Source of the DNA: Thermomonas fusca DSM 15424
GTDB lineage: Bacteria; Pseudomonadota; Gammaproteobacteria; Xanthomonadales; Xanthomonadaceae
NCBI RefSeq assembly: GCF_000423885.1
Contig: NZ_AUIV01000010.1
Location: forward strand, 72,850 to 136,849
DNA: 64,000 nucleotides
Direction: 5' to 3'
How positions within the stretch are numbered: position 1 is the first letter of the stretch; the number at the start of each line of letters is the position of its first letter. Of this stretch, positions 1 through 9,054 are shown piece after piece. The notes below the pieces were generated by a model. That model was not told where the DNA came from, searched no databases, and saw only the letters and a program-made list of their open reading frames with translations. The translations under genes were made by a program, and so were the position numbers.

Positions 1-959
<959 letters not shown>

Positions 960-978
960 GGCGCGCGCGACTGGGAGA

Positions 979-1024
979 GGGGGTCAGAGTGGCTTTTCGC
1001 TCCGGAAAAGCCACTCTGACCCCC
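979..1024. repeat. REP-like perfect inverted repeat (20-bp arms, 6-nt loop)
   Basis: Bases 979-998 are the exact reverse complement of 1005-1024, with loop GCTCCG. The arm begins GGGGGTCAGAGTGGC. GGGGTCAGAGT-type palindromes are known as repetitive extragenic elements in many proteobacteria, often linked to RAYT (REP-associated tyrosine transposase) genes. It lies between uvrB and tRNA-Val and could also serve as a transcription barrier after uvrB, though no long T run follows. No second copy was seen in this window. Confidence 0.7.
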
Positions 1025-1062
1025 CTTTCCTTCCCTTTCCCTGCCTTTTCTTCCGTTTTCTC

Positions 1063-1092
1063 TTGTCGACGCCGGATTTGTCAGGCTACAAT
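1063..1092 (+). promoter_or_regulatory. sigma70-type promoter of tRNA-Val
   Basis: A -35-like TTGTCG (1063-1068) and a -10-like TACAAT (1087-1092) are separated by 18 bp. The predicted start is near 1099, just upstream of the tRNA 5' end at 1105. Confidence 0.55.
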
Positions 1093-1104
1093 TCGCGCCC
1101 CTTC

Positions 1105-1179
1105 GGGCGGTTAGCTCAGCGGTAGAGCACTACCTTGACATGGTAGGGGTCACAGGTTCGAACCCTGTACCGCCCACCA
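1105..1179 (+). tRNA. tRNA-Val (anticodon GAC)
   Basis: A 75-nt cloverleaf. Acceptor arm GGGCGGT pairs with ACCGCCC, the discriminator is A, and CCA is encoded. The anticodon stem CTACC/GGTAG encloses loop TTGACAT (anticodon GAC, Val), and the T loop is TTCGAAC. It stands alone upstream of the thrS-infC block. Confidence 0.96.
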
Positions 1180-1330
1180 CGCCAGCTCTCAAACATGGAG
1201 CGCCGGCGTGGCAACGAAACGGAGAGAGGTGGCCCGCGGCAACGCCGGCCGAGCGTGCGACATGGACACTACCGGCGCCCACTGCTGATCCTGCCGACGC
1301 ATTCGCGCTCCCTTCAATGTGGATGATCGA

Positions 1331-1353
1331 AAAGGCGCCTCGGCGCCTTTTTT
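1331..1353 (+). terminator. Rho-independent terminator or attenuator upstream of thrS
   Basis: The near-perfect stem AAAGGCGC/GCGCCTTT with a CTCG loop runs into six T residues (1348-1353), then CGTTTTG. It sits 150 bp after tRNA-Val and 70 bp before thrS. It may end the tRNA transcript or act as a thrS leader attenuator; no leader peptide is obvious in 1180-1330. Confidence 0.6.
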
Positions 1354-1423
1354 CGTTTTGTTCGTTCGTCCCTGAACCAAGAGTCCCGCCGCCACGGCCG
1401 GGCTTTCCAGAAGAGCAAATCCC

Positions 1424-3325
1424 ATGATCTCGATCACGCTCCCCGACGGCTCCCAGCGCCAGTTCGATGCTCCCGTGTCCGTGCAGGACGTTGCCGCCTC
1501 CATCGGCGCGGGCCTGGCCAAGGCCACCCTGGCTGGCAAGGTGGACGACCGGCTGGTCGATGCCAGCCACGTCATCGACCACGACGTGGCGCTGTCCATC
1601 ATCACCGACAAGTCGCCGGAGGCGCTGGACATCCTCCGCCACTCCACCGCGCACCTGCTGGCGCAGGCCGTGCAGCGCCTGTTCCCCGGCGCGCAGGTAA
1701 CCATCGGCCCGGTGATTGATAACGGCTTCTATTACGACTTCGCCTTCGAGCGCCCGTTCACGCCGGAAGACCTGCCGGCGATCGAGGCGGAAATGCAGAA
1801 GATCGTCAAGGAAGCGCTGCCGGTCAGCCGCAGCGTCAAGTCGCGCGACGACGCGGTGGCCTTCTTCAAGGGCATGGGCGAGGCCTACAAGGCCGAGATC
1901 ATCGAAAGCATCCCGGCCGATCAGGCGCTGTCGCTGTATTCGCAGGGCGAGTTCACCGACCTGTGCCGCGGTCCGCACGTGCCCGGCACAGACAAGCTGC
2001 GCGCGTTCAAGCTGATGAAGGTGGCTGGCGCCTACTGGCGCGGCGACCACAACAACCAGATGCTCAGCCGCATCTACGGCACCGCCTGGCTTAACGACAA
2101 GGACCTCAAGGCTTACCTGCACCAGATCGAGGAAGCCGAGAAGCGCGACCACCGCAAGATCGCCAAGGTCCAGGACCTGTTCCACCTGCAGGAAGAGGGT
2201 CCGGGGCTGGTGTTCTGGCATCCCAAGGGCTGGAGCATCTGGCAGACCGTCGAGCAGTACATGCGCAAGGTCTACCGCGACACTGGCTACGGCGAGGTGC
2301 GCTGCCCGCAAATCCTCGATGTCGAGCTGTGGAAGAAGTCTGGCCACTGGGACAATTACAAGGACAACATGTTCTTCACCGAATCGGAGAAGCGCACCTA
2401 TGCGCTGAAACCGATGAACTGCCCCGGCCACGTGCAGGTGTTCAACCAGGGCCTGCACAGCTACCGTGACCTGCCGATCCGCTACGGCGAGTTCGGCGCC
2501 TGCCACCGCAACGAACCGTCCGGCGCGCTGCACGGCATCCTGCGCGTGCGCGGCTTCACCCAGGACGACGGCCACGTGTTCTGCACCGAAGGCCAGATCG
2601 AATCCGAGGTGCGTGCGTTCCACGCGCAGGCGCTGAAGGTGTATTCCGACTTCGGTTTCAGCGACATCCAGATCAAGATCGCGCTGCGCCCGGATTCGCG
2701 GCTGGGCGACGATGCCACCTGGGACAAGGCCGAGGATGCGCTGCGCAACGCGCTGCGTGCTTCCGGCGTGGAATGGGAGGAGCTGCCGGGCGAGGGCGCG
2801 TTCTACGGCCCGAAGATCGAGTACCACCTGAAGGATGCGATCGGCCGCACCTGGCAGCTGGGCACCATGCAGGTGGACTTCATGATGCCGGGCCGGCTGG
2901 GCGCGGAATACGTGGACGAACACAGCCAGCGCCGCCACCCGGTGATGCTGCATCGTGCCATCGTGGGCTCGATGGAGCGATTCATCGGCATCCTGATCGA
3001 GCACCACGCCGGCCAGTTCCCGGCGTGGCTGGCCCCGGTGCAGGCGGTGGTGATGAATATCACCGACGCCCAGGCCGATGCCGTCGAAGCGGCCAGGAAA
3101 TCCCTTTCCAATCAAGGTTTCCGGGTGGTTTCGGATTTGCGGAACGAAAAAATCGGCTATAAAATCCGCGAGCACACGCTGCAGCGCGTGCCGTACCTGC
3201 TGGTGGTCGGTGACCGCGAGAAGGAAAATGGCATGCTCTCGGTGCGTACGCGGGGTGGGGAAGACCTTGGCAGCATGACCGTTGACGCCTTCGCCGCCAG
3301 ACTGCGGGAAGAAGGCGCCGGCTGA
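1424..3325 (+). CDS. thrS: Threonine--tRNA ligase
   Basis: Class II synthetase that charges tRNA-Thr in the cytoplasm; 633 aa, close to the usual ~640. Order: TGS domain (about 1-63), editing domain with HSTAH near residue 73 and CRGPHVPGT near 181, then the class II catalytic core (about 240-530). The core carries the zinc/threonine site around NCPGH (~333), motif 2 (GACHRNEPSGALHGILRVR) and motif 3 near VMLHRAIVGSMERF. A C-terminal anticodon-binding domain completes it. The ATG at 1424 gives a complete TGS domain. It heads the conserved block thrS-infC-rpmI-rplT-pheST-ihfA. Confidence 0.98.
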   Translation: MISITLPDGSQRQFDAPVSVQDVAASIGAGLAKATLAGKVDDRLVDASHVIDHDVALSIITDKSPEALDILRHSTAHLLAQAVQRLFPGAQVTIGPVIDNGFYYDFAFERPFTPEDLPAIEAEMQKIVKEALPVSRSVKSRDDAVAFFKGMGEAYKAEIIESIPADQALSLYSQGEFTDLCRGPHVPGTDKLRAFKLMKVAGAYWRGDHNNQMLSRIYGTAWLNDKDLKAYLHQIEEAEKRDHRKIAKVQDLFHLQEEGPGLVFWHPKGWSIWQTVEQYMRKVYRDTGYGEVRCPQILDVELWKKSGHWDNYKDNMFFTESEKRTYALKPMNCPGHVQVFNQGLHSYRDLPIRYGEFGACHRNEPSGALHGILRVRGFTQDDGHVFCTEGQIESEVRAFHAQALKVYSDFGFSDIQIKIALRPDSRLGDDATWDKAEDALRNALRASGVEWEELPGEGAFYGPKIEYHLKDAIGRTWQLGTMQVDFMMPGRLGAEYVDEHSQRRHPVMLHRAIVGSMERFIGILIEHHAGQFPAWLAPVQAVVMNITDAQADAVEAARKSLSNQGFRVVSDLRNEKIGYKIREHTLQRVPYLLVVGDREKENGMLSVRTRGGEDLGSMTVDAFAARLREEGAG

Positions 3326-3349
3326 CCGCCCCGCCGCTTCGCGCAAACC

Positions 3350-3377
3350 CGCCCACCGGTTCCGGAACCGGTGGGCG
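3350..3377. promoter_or_regulatory. Perfect 28-bp palindrome between thrS and infC
   Basis: Bases 3350-3363 are the exact reverse complement of 3364-3377 (core CCGGTTCCGGAACCGG). In RNA it would form a very stable hairpin ending 25 nt before the infC Shine-Dalgarno. With no T run it is not a simple terminator. A role in infC/thrS translation control, RNA processing or REP-type repetition is possible. Confidence 0.5.
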
Positions 3378-3415
3378 AACCGGCCCGCAGGGGCCAACCC
3401 TTGGAGACAGCCACA

Positions 3416-3940
3416 ATCAGCATCCCTGACAACAAGCAGAACCGGCGGAACGGCGAAATCCGCGTCCCGCGCGTACGCGTCATCGGCAGCGACGGCGAAA
3501 TGATCGGCGTGCTCTCGCGCGACGAAGCGCTGCGCATGGCCGAGGAAGAGGAACTCGACCTCGTCGAGATCCAGCCCAACGCGGATCCGCCGGTCTGCAA
3601 GATCATGGACTTCGGCAAGTTCAAGTTCGAACTGCAGAAGAAGGCCAACGAAGCCAAGAAGAAGACCAAGCAGGTCGAGATCAAGGAAGTGAAGTTCCGT
3701 CCGGTCACGGACGAGGGCGACTACCAGATCAAGCTGCGCAAGATGCGCGAATTCCTGCTGGAAGGCGACAAGATCAAGGTCAACATCCGCTTCCGTGGCC
3801 GCGAGATGAGCCACCAGGAGCTGGGTCGCGAGATGGCGGCGCGGATCGAGGGCGATCTTGGCGAAGACATCGTCATCGAATCGCGTCCGCGCCTGGAAGG
3901 GCGGCAGATGGTGATGATGATCGCGCCGAAGAAGAAGTAA
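3416..3940 (+). CDS. infC: Translation initiation factor IF-3 (probable ATC start)
   Basis: IF-3 binds the 30S subunit, blocks 50S joining and checks the start codon and initiator tRNA. The product is 174 aa, with the N-domain (PRVRVIGSDGEMIGVLSRDEAL), a lysine-rich linker (KKANEAKKKTKQ) and the C-domain up to MIAPKKK. The homologous part starts at SIPDNKQNRRN, and no ATG is nearby. An ATC at 3416 follows GGAG (3403-3406) with a 9-nt gap, the likely start. This mirrors the AUU start of E. coli infC, which lets IF-3 repress its own synthesis. A GTG at 3371 would add 15 non-homologous residues encoded partly by the palindrome. Confidence 0.93.
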   Translation: MSIPDNKQNRRNGEIRVPRVRVIGSDGEMIGVLSRDEALRMAEEEELDLVEIQPNADPPVCKIMDFGKFKFELQKKANEAKKKTKQVEIKEVKFRPVTDEGDYQIKLRKMREFLLEGDKIKVNIRFRGREMSHQELGREMAARIEGDLGEDIVIESRPRLEGRQMVMMIAPKKK

Positions 3941-3949
3941 GGCTCGCGG

Positions 3950-3973
3950 CCGGTCGCCCGCAGGGGCGACCGG
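3950..3973. promoter_or_regulatory. GC-rich hairpin after infC
   Basis: A perfect 10-bp stem (3950-3959 with 3964-3973) closed by a GCAG loop lies 10 nt after the infC stop. No T run follows, so termination would be inefficient. It may be an RNA-stability or partial-termination element separating infC from rpmI-rplT. Confidence 0.4.
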
Positions 3974-4035
3974 TGCGGTGGCCGGACGGACGAGCGTGGT
4001 ATCGGGTAGTTGGCCGCTTCGCAATTTCAGGCGAT

Positions 4036-4064
4036 TTGAGAGTTCCCCGGAAATCCGCCATAAT
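4036..4064 (+). promoter_or_regulatory. Internal sigma70 promoter for rpmI-rplT
   Basis: TTGAGA (4036-4041) and CATAAT (4059-4064) are spaced by exactly 17 bp, a good consensus match. Transcription would start near 4071, giving a leader of about 160 nt before rpmI. Confidence 0.6.
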
Positions 4065-4111
4065 GCGCGGCCCGGTTTGCCGGGAATGTTGTCGGTTTCA
4101 CTCATGGACCC

Positions 4112-4137
4112 GCCCTGATCCGTTTCGGATCAAGGGC
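4112..4137 (+). promoter_or_regulatory. Leader hairpin upstream of rpmI, candidate L20/L35 control element
   Basis: GCCCTGATCCG, a TTT loop and CGGATC-A-AGGGC form an 11-bp stem with one bulged A in the 5' leader of rpmI. In E. coli, L20 represses rpmI-rplT by binding structured RNA in this gap. The 288-nt infC-rpmI spacing and the stable hairpin fit such control, but L20-site sequence identity cannot be shown by eye. Confidence 0.35.
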
Positions 4138-4228
4138 TTACCCACCGGTCGGGCAGGATGGAAAGCGTGGTGGCGCCGCAAGGCAACACCGCCGCCCAGG
4201 CCAGTTCTAGATTTCGCAAGGATTCCCA

Positions 4229-4426
4229 ATGCCCAAGATCAAGACCAATCGGGCGGCGGCCAAGCGCTTCCGGAAGACCGCTTCCGGCAAGTACAAGTGC
4301 GGCCACGCCAACAAGAGCCACATCCTCACCAAGAAAGCGACCAAGCGGAAGCGCAACCTGCGGCAGACGAACCATGTTCGTGCCGAGGACGCGGGCCGTC
4401 TGGACCGCATGCTGCCGTATTTGTGA
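4229..4426 (+). CDS. rpmI: 50S ribosomal protein L35
   Basis: Small basic large-subunit protein of 65 aa, the family's normal length. It starts PKIKTNRAAAKRFRKT and has the typical KSHILTKKATKRKRNLR segment. AAGGA lies 6-10 nt before the ATG. It is followed after 11 bp by rplT, the classical L35-L20 pair, and preceded by a long leader with its own promoter. Confidence 0.98.
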   Translation: MPKIKTNRAAAKRFRKTASGKYKCGHANKSHILTKKATKRKRNLRQTNHVRAEDAGRLDRMLPYL

Positions 4427-4437
4427 GGAGATAAGAA

Positions 4438-4797
4438 ATGGCACGAGTCAAACGTGGTGTTACGGCGCGCGCGCGCCACAAGAAGGTTCTGAAGGCTGCC
4501 AAGGGCTACTACCACGCCCGCCGCAAGGTCTTCCGCGTCGCCAAGCAGGCCGTCACCAAGGCCCTGCAGTACGCATACATCGGCCGCAAGCAGAAGAAGC
4601 GCCATTTCCGCACCCTGTGGATTGCGCGTATCAATGCTGCTTCCCGCGCCAACGGCATGAGCTACAGCCGCTTCATGAACGGCCTGCTGAAGGCCGGCAT
4701 CACCCTGGACCGCAAGGTGCTGGCGGACATTGCCGTGCACGACGCAGCTGCTTTTACCGCCCTGACCGAAAAGGCCAAGGGCGCTTTGGCGGCTTAA
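4438..4797 (+). CDS. rplT: 50S ribosomal protein L20
   Basis: L20 binds 23S rRNA early in 50S assembly and, in E. coli, represses its own operon. The 119-aa protein begins ARVKRGVTARARHKKVLK and contains YYHARRKVFRVAKQAV and FRTLWIARINAASR, typical of the family. It has a good Shine-Dalgarno (GAGGAGATAAGA) before ATG and is followed by a strong intrinsic terminator. Confidence 0.98.
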   Translation: MARVKRGVTARARHKKVLKAAKGYYHARRKVFRVAKQAVTKALQYAYIGRKQKKRHFRTLWIARINAASRANGMSYSRFMNGLLKAGITLDRKVLADIAVHDAAAFTALTEKAKGALAA

Positions 4798-4845
4798 GCC
4801 GTCACTCCACAGCAGTTGTAGCGGCGGCTTCGGTCGCCATCACGT

Positions 4846-4881
4846 GGGGAAGGGCGCAAGTCCTTCCCCATGTTTGTTTTT
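4846..4881 (+). terminator. Rho-independent terminator after rplT
   Basis: Stem GGGGAAGG/CCTTCCCC (4846-4853 with 4862-4869), loop GCGCAAGT, then the T-rich TGTTTGTTTTT. It separates rpmI-rplT from pheST. An open frame beginning at ATG 4870 (MFVFVALNS...) has two early Phe codons and could hint at a pheS leader peptide, but lacks a clear Phe run. Confidence 0.65.
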
Positions 4882-4954
4882 GTGGCACTGAATTCTTTGT
4901 GTCATTCCCGCAGGGCGGGGATGGGAACGCGGTGGTTCTGGAGTCATCAAGCAC

Positions 4955-5965
4955 ATGAGCGATATCGAATCCCTGTCCGCCGCGGCGCTGTCCGAGATCA
5001 AAGCGGCGGCGACCCCCGATGCGCTGGAAGCCCTGCGCGTGACGCTGCTGGGCAAGAACGGCAGCATCACCGCGCAGCTGAAGGCGCTTGGCGCGCTGCC
5101 GGGCGACCAGCGCAAGGCCGCGGGCGAGGCGATCAACCGCGCCCGCGACGTGATCGGTGAGGCGCTCGCCACGCGCAAGACCGCGCTGGACGCCGCGGCG
5201 CTGGACGCGCGCCTGGCCGGCGAATCGATCGACGTGACCCTGCCCGGCCGCGATGCCGCCCGCGGCGGCGTGCACCCGGTCAGCCGCACGCTGGAGCGCA
5301 TCAGCGAGATCTTCGGGCGGCTGGGCTACGAGTCCGCCGACGGCCCGGAAATCGAGGACGACTGGCACAACTTCGAGGCGCTGAACTTCCCGCCGCACCA
5401 CCCGGCGCGCGCCATGCACGACACGTTCTATTTCGGGGACGGCCGCTTGCTGCGCACCCACACCTCCGGCGTGCAGATCCGCTACATGCAGGACCTGCTG
5501 GCGCATGGCGGGCAGCCGCCGCTGCGCATGATCGCGGCGGGCAAGGTCTATCGCAGCGATTCCGACCAGACCCACACGCCGATGTTCCACCAGGTGGAAG
5601 GCCTGCTGGTGGACGAGCACGCCAGCTTCGCCGACCTCAAGGGCACGCTGGTGGAATTCGTGCGCGCGTTCTTCGAGCGCGACTTCGAGATGCGCTTCCG
5701 CCCGAGCTACTTCCCCTTCACCGAGCCGTCGGCGGAAGTGGACATCGCCTGGCAGCAGGCCGATGGCAGCACCCGCTGGCTGGAGGTGCTGGGCTGCGGG
5801 ATGGTGCACCCGAACGTGCTCAGGAGCGTGGGCATCGACCCGGAGAAGTACACCGGTTTCGCCTTCGGCCTCGGCGTCGAGCGCTTCGCCATGCTGCGCT
5901 ACGGCGTGGATGACCTGCGTTCCTTCTTCGACAACGACGTGCGCTTCCTGCGCCAGTTCGCCTGA
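4955..5965 (+). CDS. pheS: Phenylalanine--tRNA ligase alpha subunit
   Basis: Catalytic subunit of the (alpha-beta)2 class II enzyme charging tRNA-Phe. 336 aa, normal length. The N-terminal ~85 residues form the tRNA-binding coiled coil. The catalytic core follows, with HPVSRTLERI (near 107), PHHPARAMHDTFYF, motif 2 (YRSDSDQTHTPMFHQVEG) and motif 3 (GFAFGLGVERFAMLRYG, near 308). pheT begins 9 bp downstream, so the two subunits are cotranscribed. Confidence 0.98.
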   Translation: MSDIESLSAAALSEIKAAATPDALEALRVTLLGKNGSITAQLKALGALPGDQRKAAGEAINRARDVIGEALATRKTALDAAALDARLAGESIDVTLPGRDAARGGVHPVSRTLERISEIFGRLGYESADGPEIEDDWHNFEALNFPPHHPARAMHDTFYFGDGRLLRTHTSGVQIRYMQDLLAHGGQPPLRMIAAGKVYRSDSDQTHTPMFHQVEGLLVDEHASFADLKGTLVEFVRAFFERDFEMRFRPSYFPFTEPSAEVDIAWQQADGSTRWLEVLGCGMVHPNVLRSVGIDPEKYTGFAFGLGVERFAMLRYGVDDLRSFFDNDVRFLRQFA

Positions 5966-5974
5966 GGTAGTGCG

Positions 5975-8359
5975 ATGAAATTCTCCGAGAACTGGCTGCG
6001 CCAGCACGTCAAGACCACGGCGACGCGCGAAGAATTGGCCGCCACCCTGACCGCCATCGGCCTGGAGGTGGAAGAACTCACTCCGCTGGGCGAGGCGCTG
6101 GACGGGGTGGTGGTGGCGAGGATCCTGTCCGCCGAAAAACATCCGCAGGCCGACAAGCTGCAGGTCTGCCAGGTGGACGCCGGCTTGGATACGCCGCTGC
6201 AGATCGTTTGCGGCGCGCCCAACGCGCGCGCCGGGCTGGTGGCGCCGCTGGCCACCATCGGCACCACGGTGGGTACGCTGACCATCAAGGCCGCCAAGCT
6301 GCGCGGCGTGGATTCCAACGGCATGCTGTGCTCGGCGAAAGAGCTGGGCATCGACGCCGATGCCTCGGGCCTGCTGGAGCTGCCGGACGATGCGCCGGTG
6401 GGCACGCCGCTGGCCGATTACCTGGGCCTGCCGGATGCCAGCATCGAGCTGAAGCTGACTCCTAACCGCGCCGACTGCTTCGGCGTGCGCGGCATCGCCT
6501 TCGACGTGGCGGCTGCGACCGGCTGCGAGGTGGAACCGCTGCAGGCCACGCCGGTGGCGGCGGTCACCGACAGCGTGATGGCGGTGGAGTTGAACGCGGG
6601 CAGCGATGCGCCGCGCTTCGTCGCACGCATGATCGAGGGCGTGGACCCGGCAGCGAAGACGCCGGTGTGGATGGCGCAGCGGCTGGTGCGCAGCGGCGTG
6701 CGCCCGGTCAGCTTCCTTGTCGACGTCACCCAGTACCTGATGCTGGAGCTCGGCCAGCCGATGCATGCCTACGACCGCGACCTGCTCAAGGGCCCGGTCG
6801 GCGTGCGCCATGCGCGCGCGGGTGAAACCGTGGTGCTGCTCAACGGCGACGAAGCGAAGCTGGATGATGGCTTCCTCGTCATCACCGACGCCGATCGCGT
6901 GGTGGGACTCGCCGGCATCATGGGCGGCAACGACACCAAGGTGGGCGAGGCGACCCGTAACGTGCTGCTGGAGGCTGCGCACTTCGCGCCTGCGGCGATC
7001 ATCGGTCGCAGCCGCAAACTGGGCCTGCATACCGATGCCGCGCACCGTTTCGAGCGTGGCGTGGATCCGGAACTGCCGCGGATCGCCATCGAATGCGCCA
7101 CCCGGCTGATCCTGGACATTGCCGGCGGCAAGCCGGGCCCGGTGCAGGAAGCGGTGCTGGCCCAGCACCTGCCGCAGCCGCAGCCGGTCATGCTGCGCCG
7201 CGCGCGGCTGGCCCGCGTGCTGGGCACGCAGGTGGCCGATGCGGAGGTGGCGCGCATCCTCAGCGCGCTCGGCTTGGCAGTGCAGGCGGTCGCCGACGGC
7301 TGGCAGGTGACGCCGCCGGCGCGCCGCTTCGACCTCGCCATCGAGGAAGACCTGATCGAGGAAGTCGCCCGCATCCACGGCTACGACGCGATTCCGGCCA
7401 CCCTGCCGGGCGGCTCCACCCGGCTGATCGCGCCCAGCGAAAGCCGCAGCAGCGAGCACGACGTGCGTCGCCAGCTGGTGGCGCGCGACTATCTGGAGGC
7501 GATCAATTTCGCCTTCGTCGATGCCGAGCTGCTGAAAACGTGGGAACTGGACGCCGGCGGCGTCGCGTTGGCCAATCCGCTCAGCGCGGAGCTGGGCGTG
7601 ATGCGCACCCGCCTGCTGCCCGGACTGGTGTCGGCGCTGGCCCGCAACTTGGCGCGCCAGCAGCCGCGCGTGCGCCTGTTCGAGCTGGGCCGCACGTTCG
7701 CGGCGAGCGAAGACGCGCCGCAGGAGACCCGCCGCGTCGCCGCCGTTGCATGTGGCAAGGCCGCCGCCGAGCAGTGGGGCGTGGCCGACCGCGCGCTCGA
7801 TTTCCACGACATCAAGGGCGATCTGGACAGCCTGGCCGCGCTGTCCGGCGCGGTGCTGGAATACCGCGCCTCAAAGCAGCCGTTTGCCCATCCGGGCCGC
7901 AGCGCAGACGTCTATCGCCTCGATGAAGCGGGCGAAGGCGCGTGCATCGGCTGGATCGGCCAATTGCATCCGCGCCTGCAGCAGGCGCTGGGCCTGGACG
8001 TGGATGTTTACGGCTTCGAGCTGGCATTGGACGCGCTGCTGGCGCGCCCGCTGCCGCGCGCCAAGGCGCTGTCGAAGTATCCGTCCGTCCGCCGGGATCT
8101 CGCGTTCGTCGTCCCGGAAGCGGTGTCGTGGGCGGCCATGAAGGCGACCGCGGAAAGCGCCGCGGGCCCGATCCTGCGCGAGCTGCGGCTGTTCGACCGG
8201 TATGCCGGCAAGGGCATCGAATCGGGTTTCAAGAGTCTCGCCATCGGCTTGATTTTGCAGGATGAATCGCGCACGCTGGAGGATCGTGACGTGGATGCGG
8301 TTCTGGCAGGCGTGATTGCCGCGCTGGGCAGGGAGCACGGCGCGAGCATGCGGGGCTGA
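5975..8359 (+). CDS. pheT: Phenylalanine--tRNA ligase beta subunit
   Basis: Beta subunit with editing and tRNA-binding functions, 794 aa, family-typical. An N-terminal EMAPII-like tRNA-binding domain (about 39-150; HPQADKLQVCQVDAG) is followed by B3/B4 editing domains, the B5 domain and a catalytic-like fold. The C-terminal ferredoxin-fold anticodon-binding domain (about 700-794) begins at LSKYPSVRRDLAFVV. GAGG lies 8-11 nt before the ATG. Followed closely by ihfA, as in other gammaproteobacteria. Confidence 0.98.
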   Translation: MKFSENWLRQHVKTTATREELAATLTAIGLEVEELTPLGEALDGVVVARILSAEKHPQADKLQVCQVDAGLDTPLQIVCGAPNARAGLVAPLATIGTTVGTLTIKAAKLRGVDSNGMLCSAKELGIDADASGLLELPDDAPVGTPLADYLGLPDASIELKLTPNRADCFGVRGIAFDVAAATGCEVEPLQATPVAAVTDSVMAVELNAGSDAPRFVARMIEGVDPAAKTPVWMAQRLVRSGVRPVSFLVDVTQYLMLELGQPMHAYDRDLLKGPVGVRHARAGETVVLLNGDEAKLDDGFLVITDADRVVGLAGIMGGNDTKVGEATRNVLLEAAHFAPAAIIGRSRKLGLHTDAAHRFERGVDPELPRIAIECATRLILDIAGGKPGPVQEAVLAQHLPQPQPVMLRRARLARVLGTQVADAEVARILSALGLAVQAVADGWQVTPPARRFDLAIEEDLIEEVARIHGYDAIPATLPGGSTRLIAPSESRSSEHDVRRQLVARDYLEAINFAFVDAELLKTWELDAGGVALANPLSAELGVMRTRLLPGLVSALARNLARQQPRVRLFELGRTFAASEDAPQETRRVAAVACGKAAAEQWGVADRALDFHDIKGDLDSLAALSGAVLEYRASKQPFAHPGRSADVYRLDEAGEGACIGWIGQLHPRLQQALGLDVDVYGFELALDALLARPLPRAKALSKYPSVRRDLAFVVPEAVSWAAMKATAESAAGPILRELRLFDRYAGKGIESGFKSLAIGLILQDESRTLEDRDVDAVLAGVIAALGREHGASMRG

Positions 8360-8371
8360 CAGGGGGCGGTA

Positions 8372-8674
8372 ATGGCGTTGACGAAGGCGGAAATGGCCGA
8401 AAAGCTGTACGAGGAAGTCGGTCTGAACAAGCGCGAGGCCAAGGAGTTCGTGGATGCGTTCTTCGACGCACTGCGCGAGGCGCTGGAGCAGGGGCGGCAG
8501 ATCAAGCTGTCCGGTTTCGGCAATTTCGACCTGCGCCGCAAGAATCCGCGCCCCGGCCGCAACCCCAAGACCGGCGAGGAGATTCCGATTTCCGCCCGCA
8601 CCGTGGTCACCTTCCGCCCCGGCCAGAAACTGAAGGAACGCGTGGAAGCCTTCGTCGGGGGCGTCCATGCTTGA
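8372..8674 (+). CDS. ihfA: Integration host factor alpha subunit
   Basis: HU/IHF-family DNA-bending protein, 100 aa, acting as a heterodimer with IhfB in nucleoid structure, transcription and site-specific recombination. Motifs: MALTKAEMAEKL at the start, IKLSGFGNFDLRRKN, and the intercalating beta-arm tip PGRNPKTGEEIPI with its key proline. It lies directly after pheT, the usual location, and overlaps the next gene by 8 bp. IHF commonly assists tyrosine integrases such as the one at 59351, though no link is shown here. Confidence 0.98.
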   Translation: MALTKAEMAEKLYEEVGLNKREAKEFVDAFFDALREALEQGRQIKLSGFGNFDLRRKNPRPGRNPKTGEEIPISARTVVTFRPGQKLKERVEAFVGGVHA

Positions 8675-9023
8675 TCCCGGCAGCAACCGCGAGCTTCCGC
8701 CGATCCCGGCCAAGCGCTACTTCACCATCGGCGAAGTCAGCGAGCTGTGCGAGGTCAAGCCGCACGTGCTGCGCTACTGGGAAACCGAGTTTCCTAGCCT
8801 GGAGCCGTCCAAGCGGCGTGGCAACCGCCGCTACTACCAGCGCCACGACGTGCTGATGGTGCGGCAGATCCGCAGCCTGCTGTACGAACAGGGCTACACC
8901 ATCGGCGGTGCCCGCCTGCGCCTGGAAGGCGAGGACGGCAAGCAGGAGTCTGCGCTGAGCAACCAGATCGTCCGCCAGGTGCGCGCCGAGCTGGAAGAAG
9001 TGCTGCAGATCCTGCGCCGCTGA
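8667..9023 (+). CDS. MerR-family transcriptional regulator
   Basis: 118-aa one-component regulator with an N-terminal winged HTH: YFTIGEVSELCEVKPHVLRYWETEF, followed by the wing RRGNRRYYQRHDV (about 10-60). A helical dimerisation stretch follows to residue 118. There is no cysteine-rich metal site and no ligand domain, so the signal is unknown. It overlaps ihfA by 8 bp, a gene pair well conserved in gammaproteobacteria. Confidence 0.92.
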   Translation: MLDPGSNRELPPIPAKRYFTIGEVSELCEVKPHVLRYWETEFPSLEPSKRRGNRRYYQRHDVLMVRQIRSLLYEQGYTIGGARLRLEGEDGKQESALSNQIVRQVRAELEEVLQILRR

Positions 9024-9054
9024 TCCCGTATCGCCGAAAGCGGGCGGGCTCGGG

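Noticed and set aside
1130..4105. 991-codon open frame on the minus strand opposite thrS and infC
   Set aside because: The plus strand carries well-conserved thrS and infC; the antisense frame is a by-product of high GC and has a low-complexity His/Leu/Ala-rich product.
4870..5160. Open frame MFVFVALNS... as a pheS leader peptide
   Set aside because: Only two Phe codons near the start and no attenuator after them; the stem before it ends rplT transcription.
4802..7807. 1001-codon minus-strand frame opposite pheS/pheT
   Set aside because: Antisense shadow of conserved pheST; no recognisable domain.
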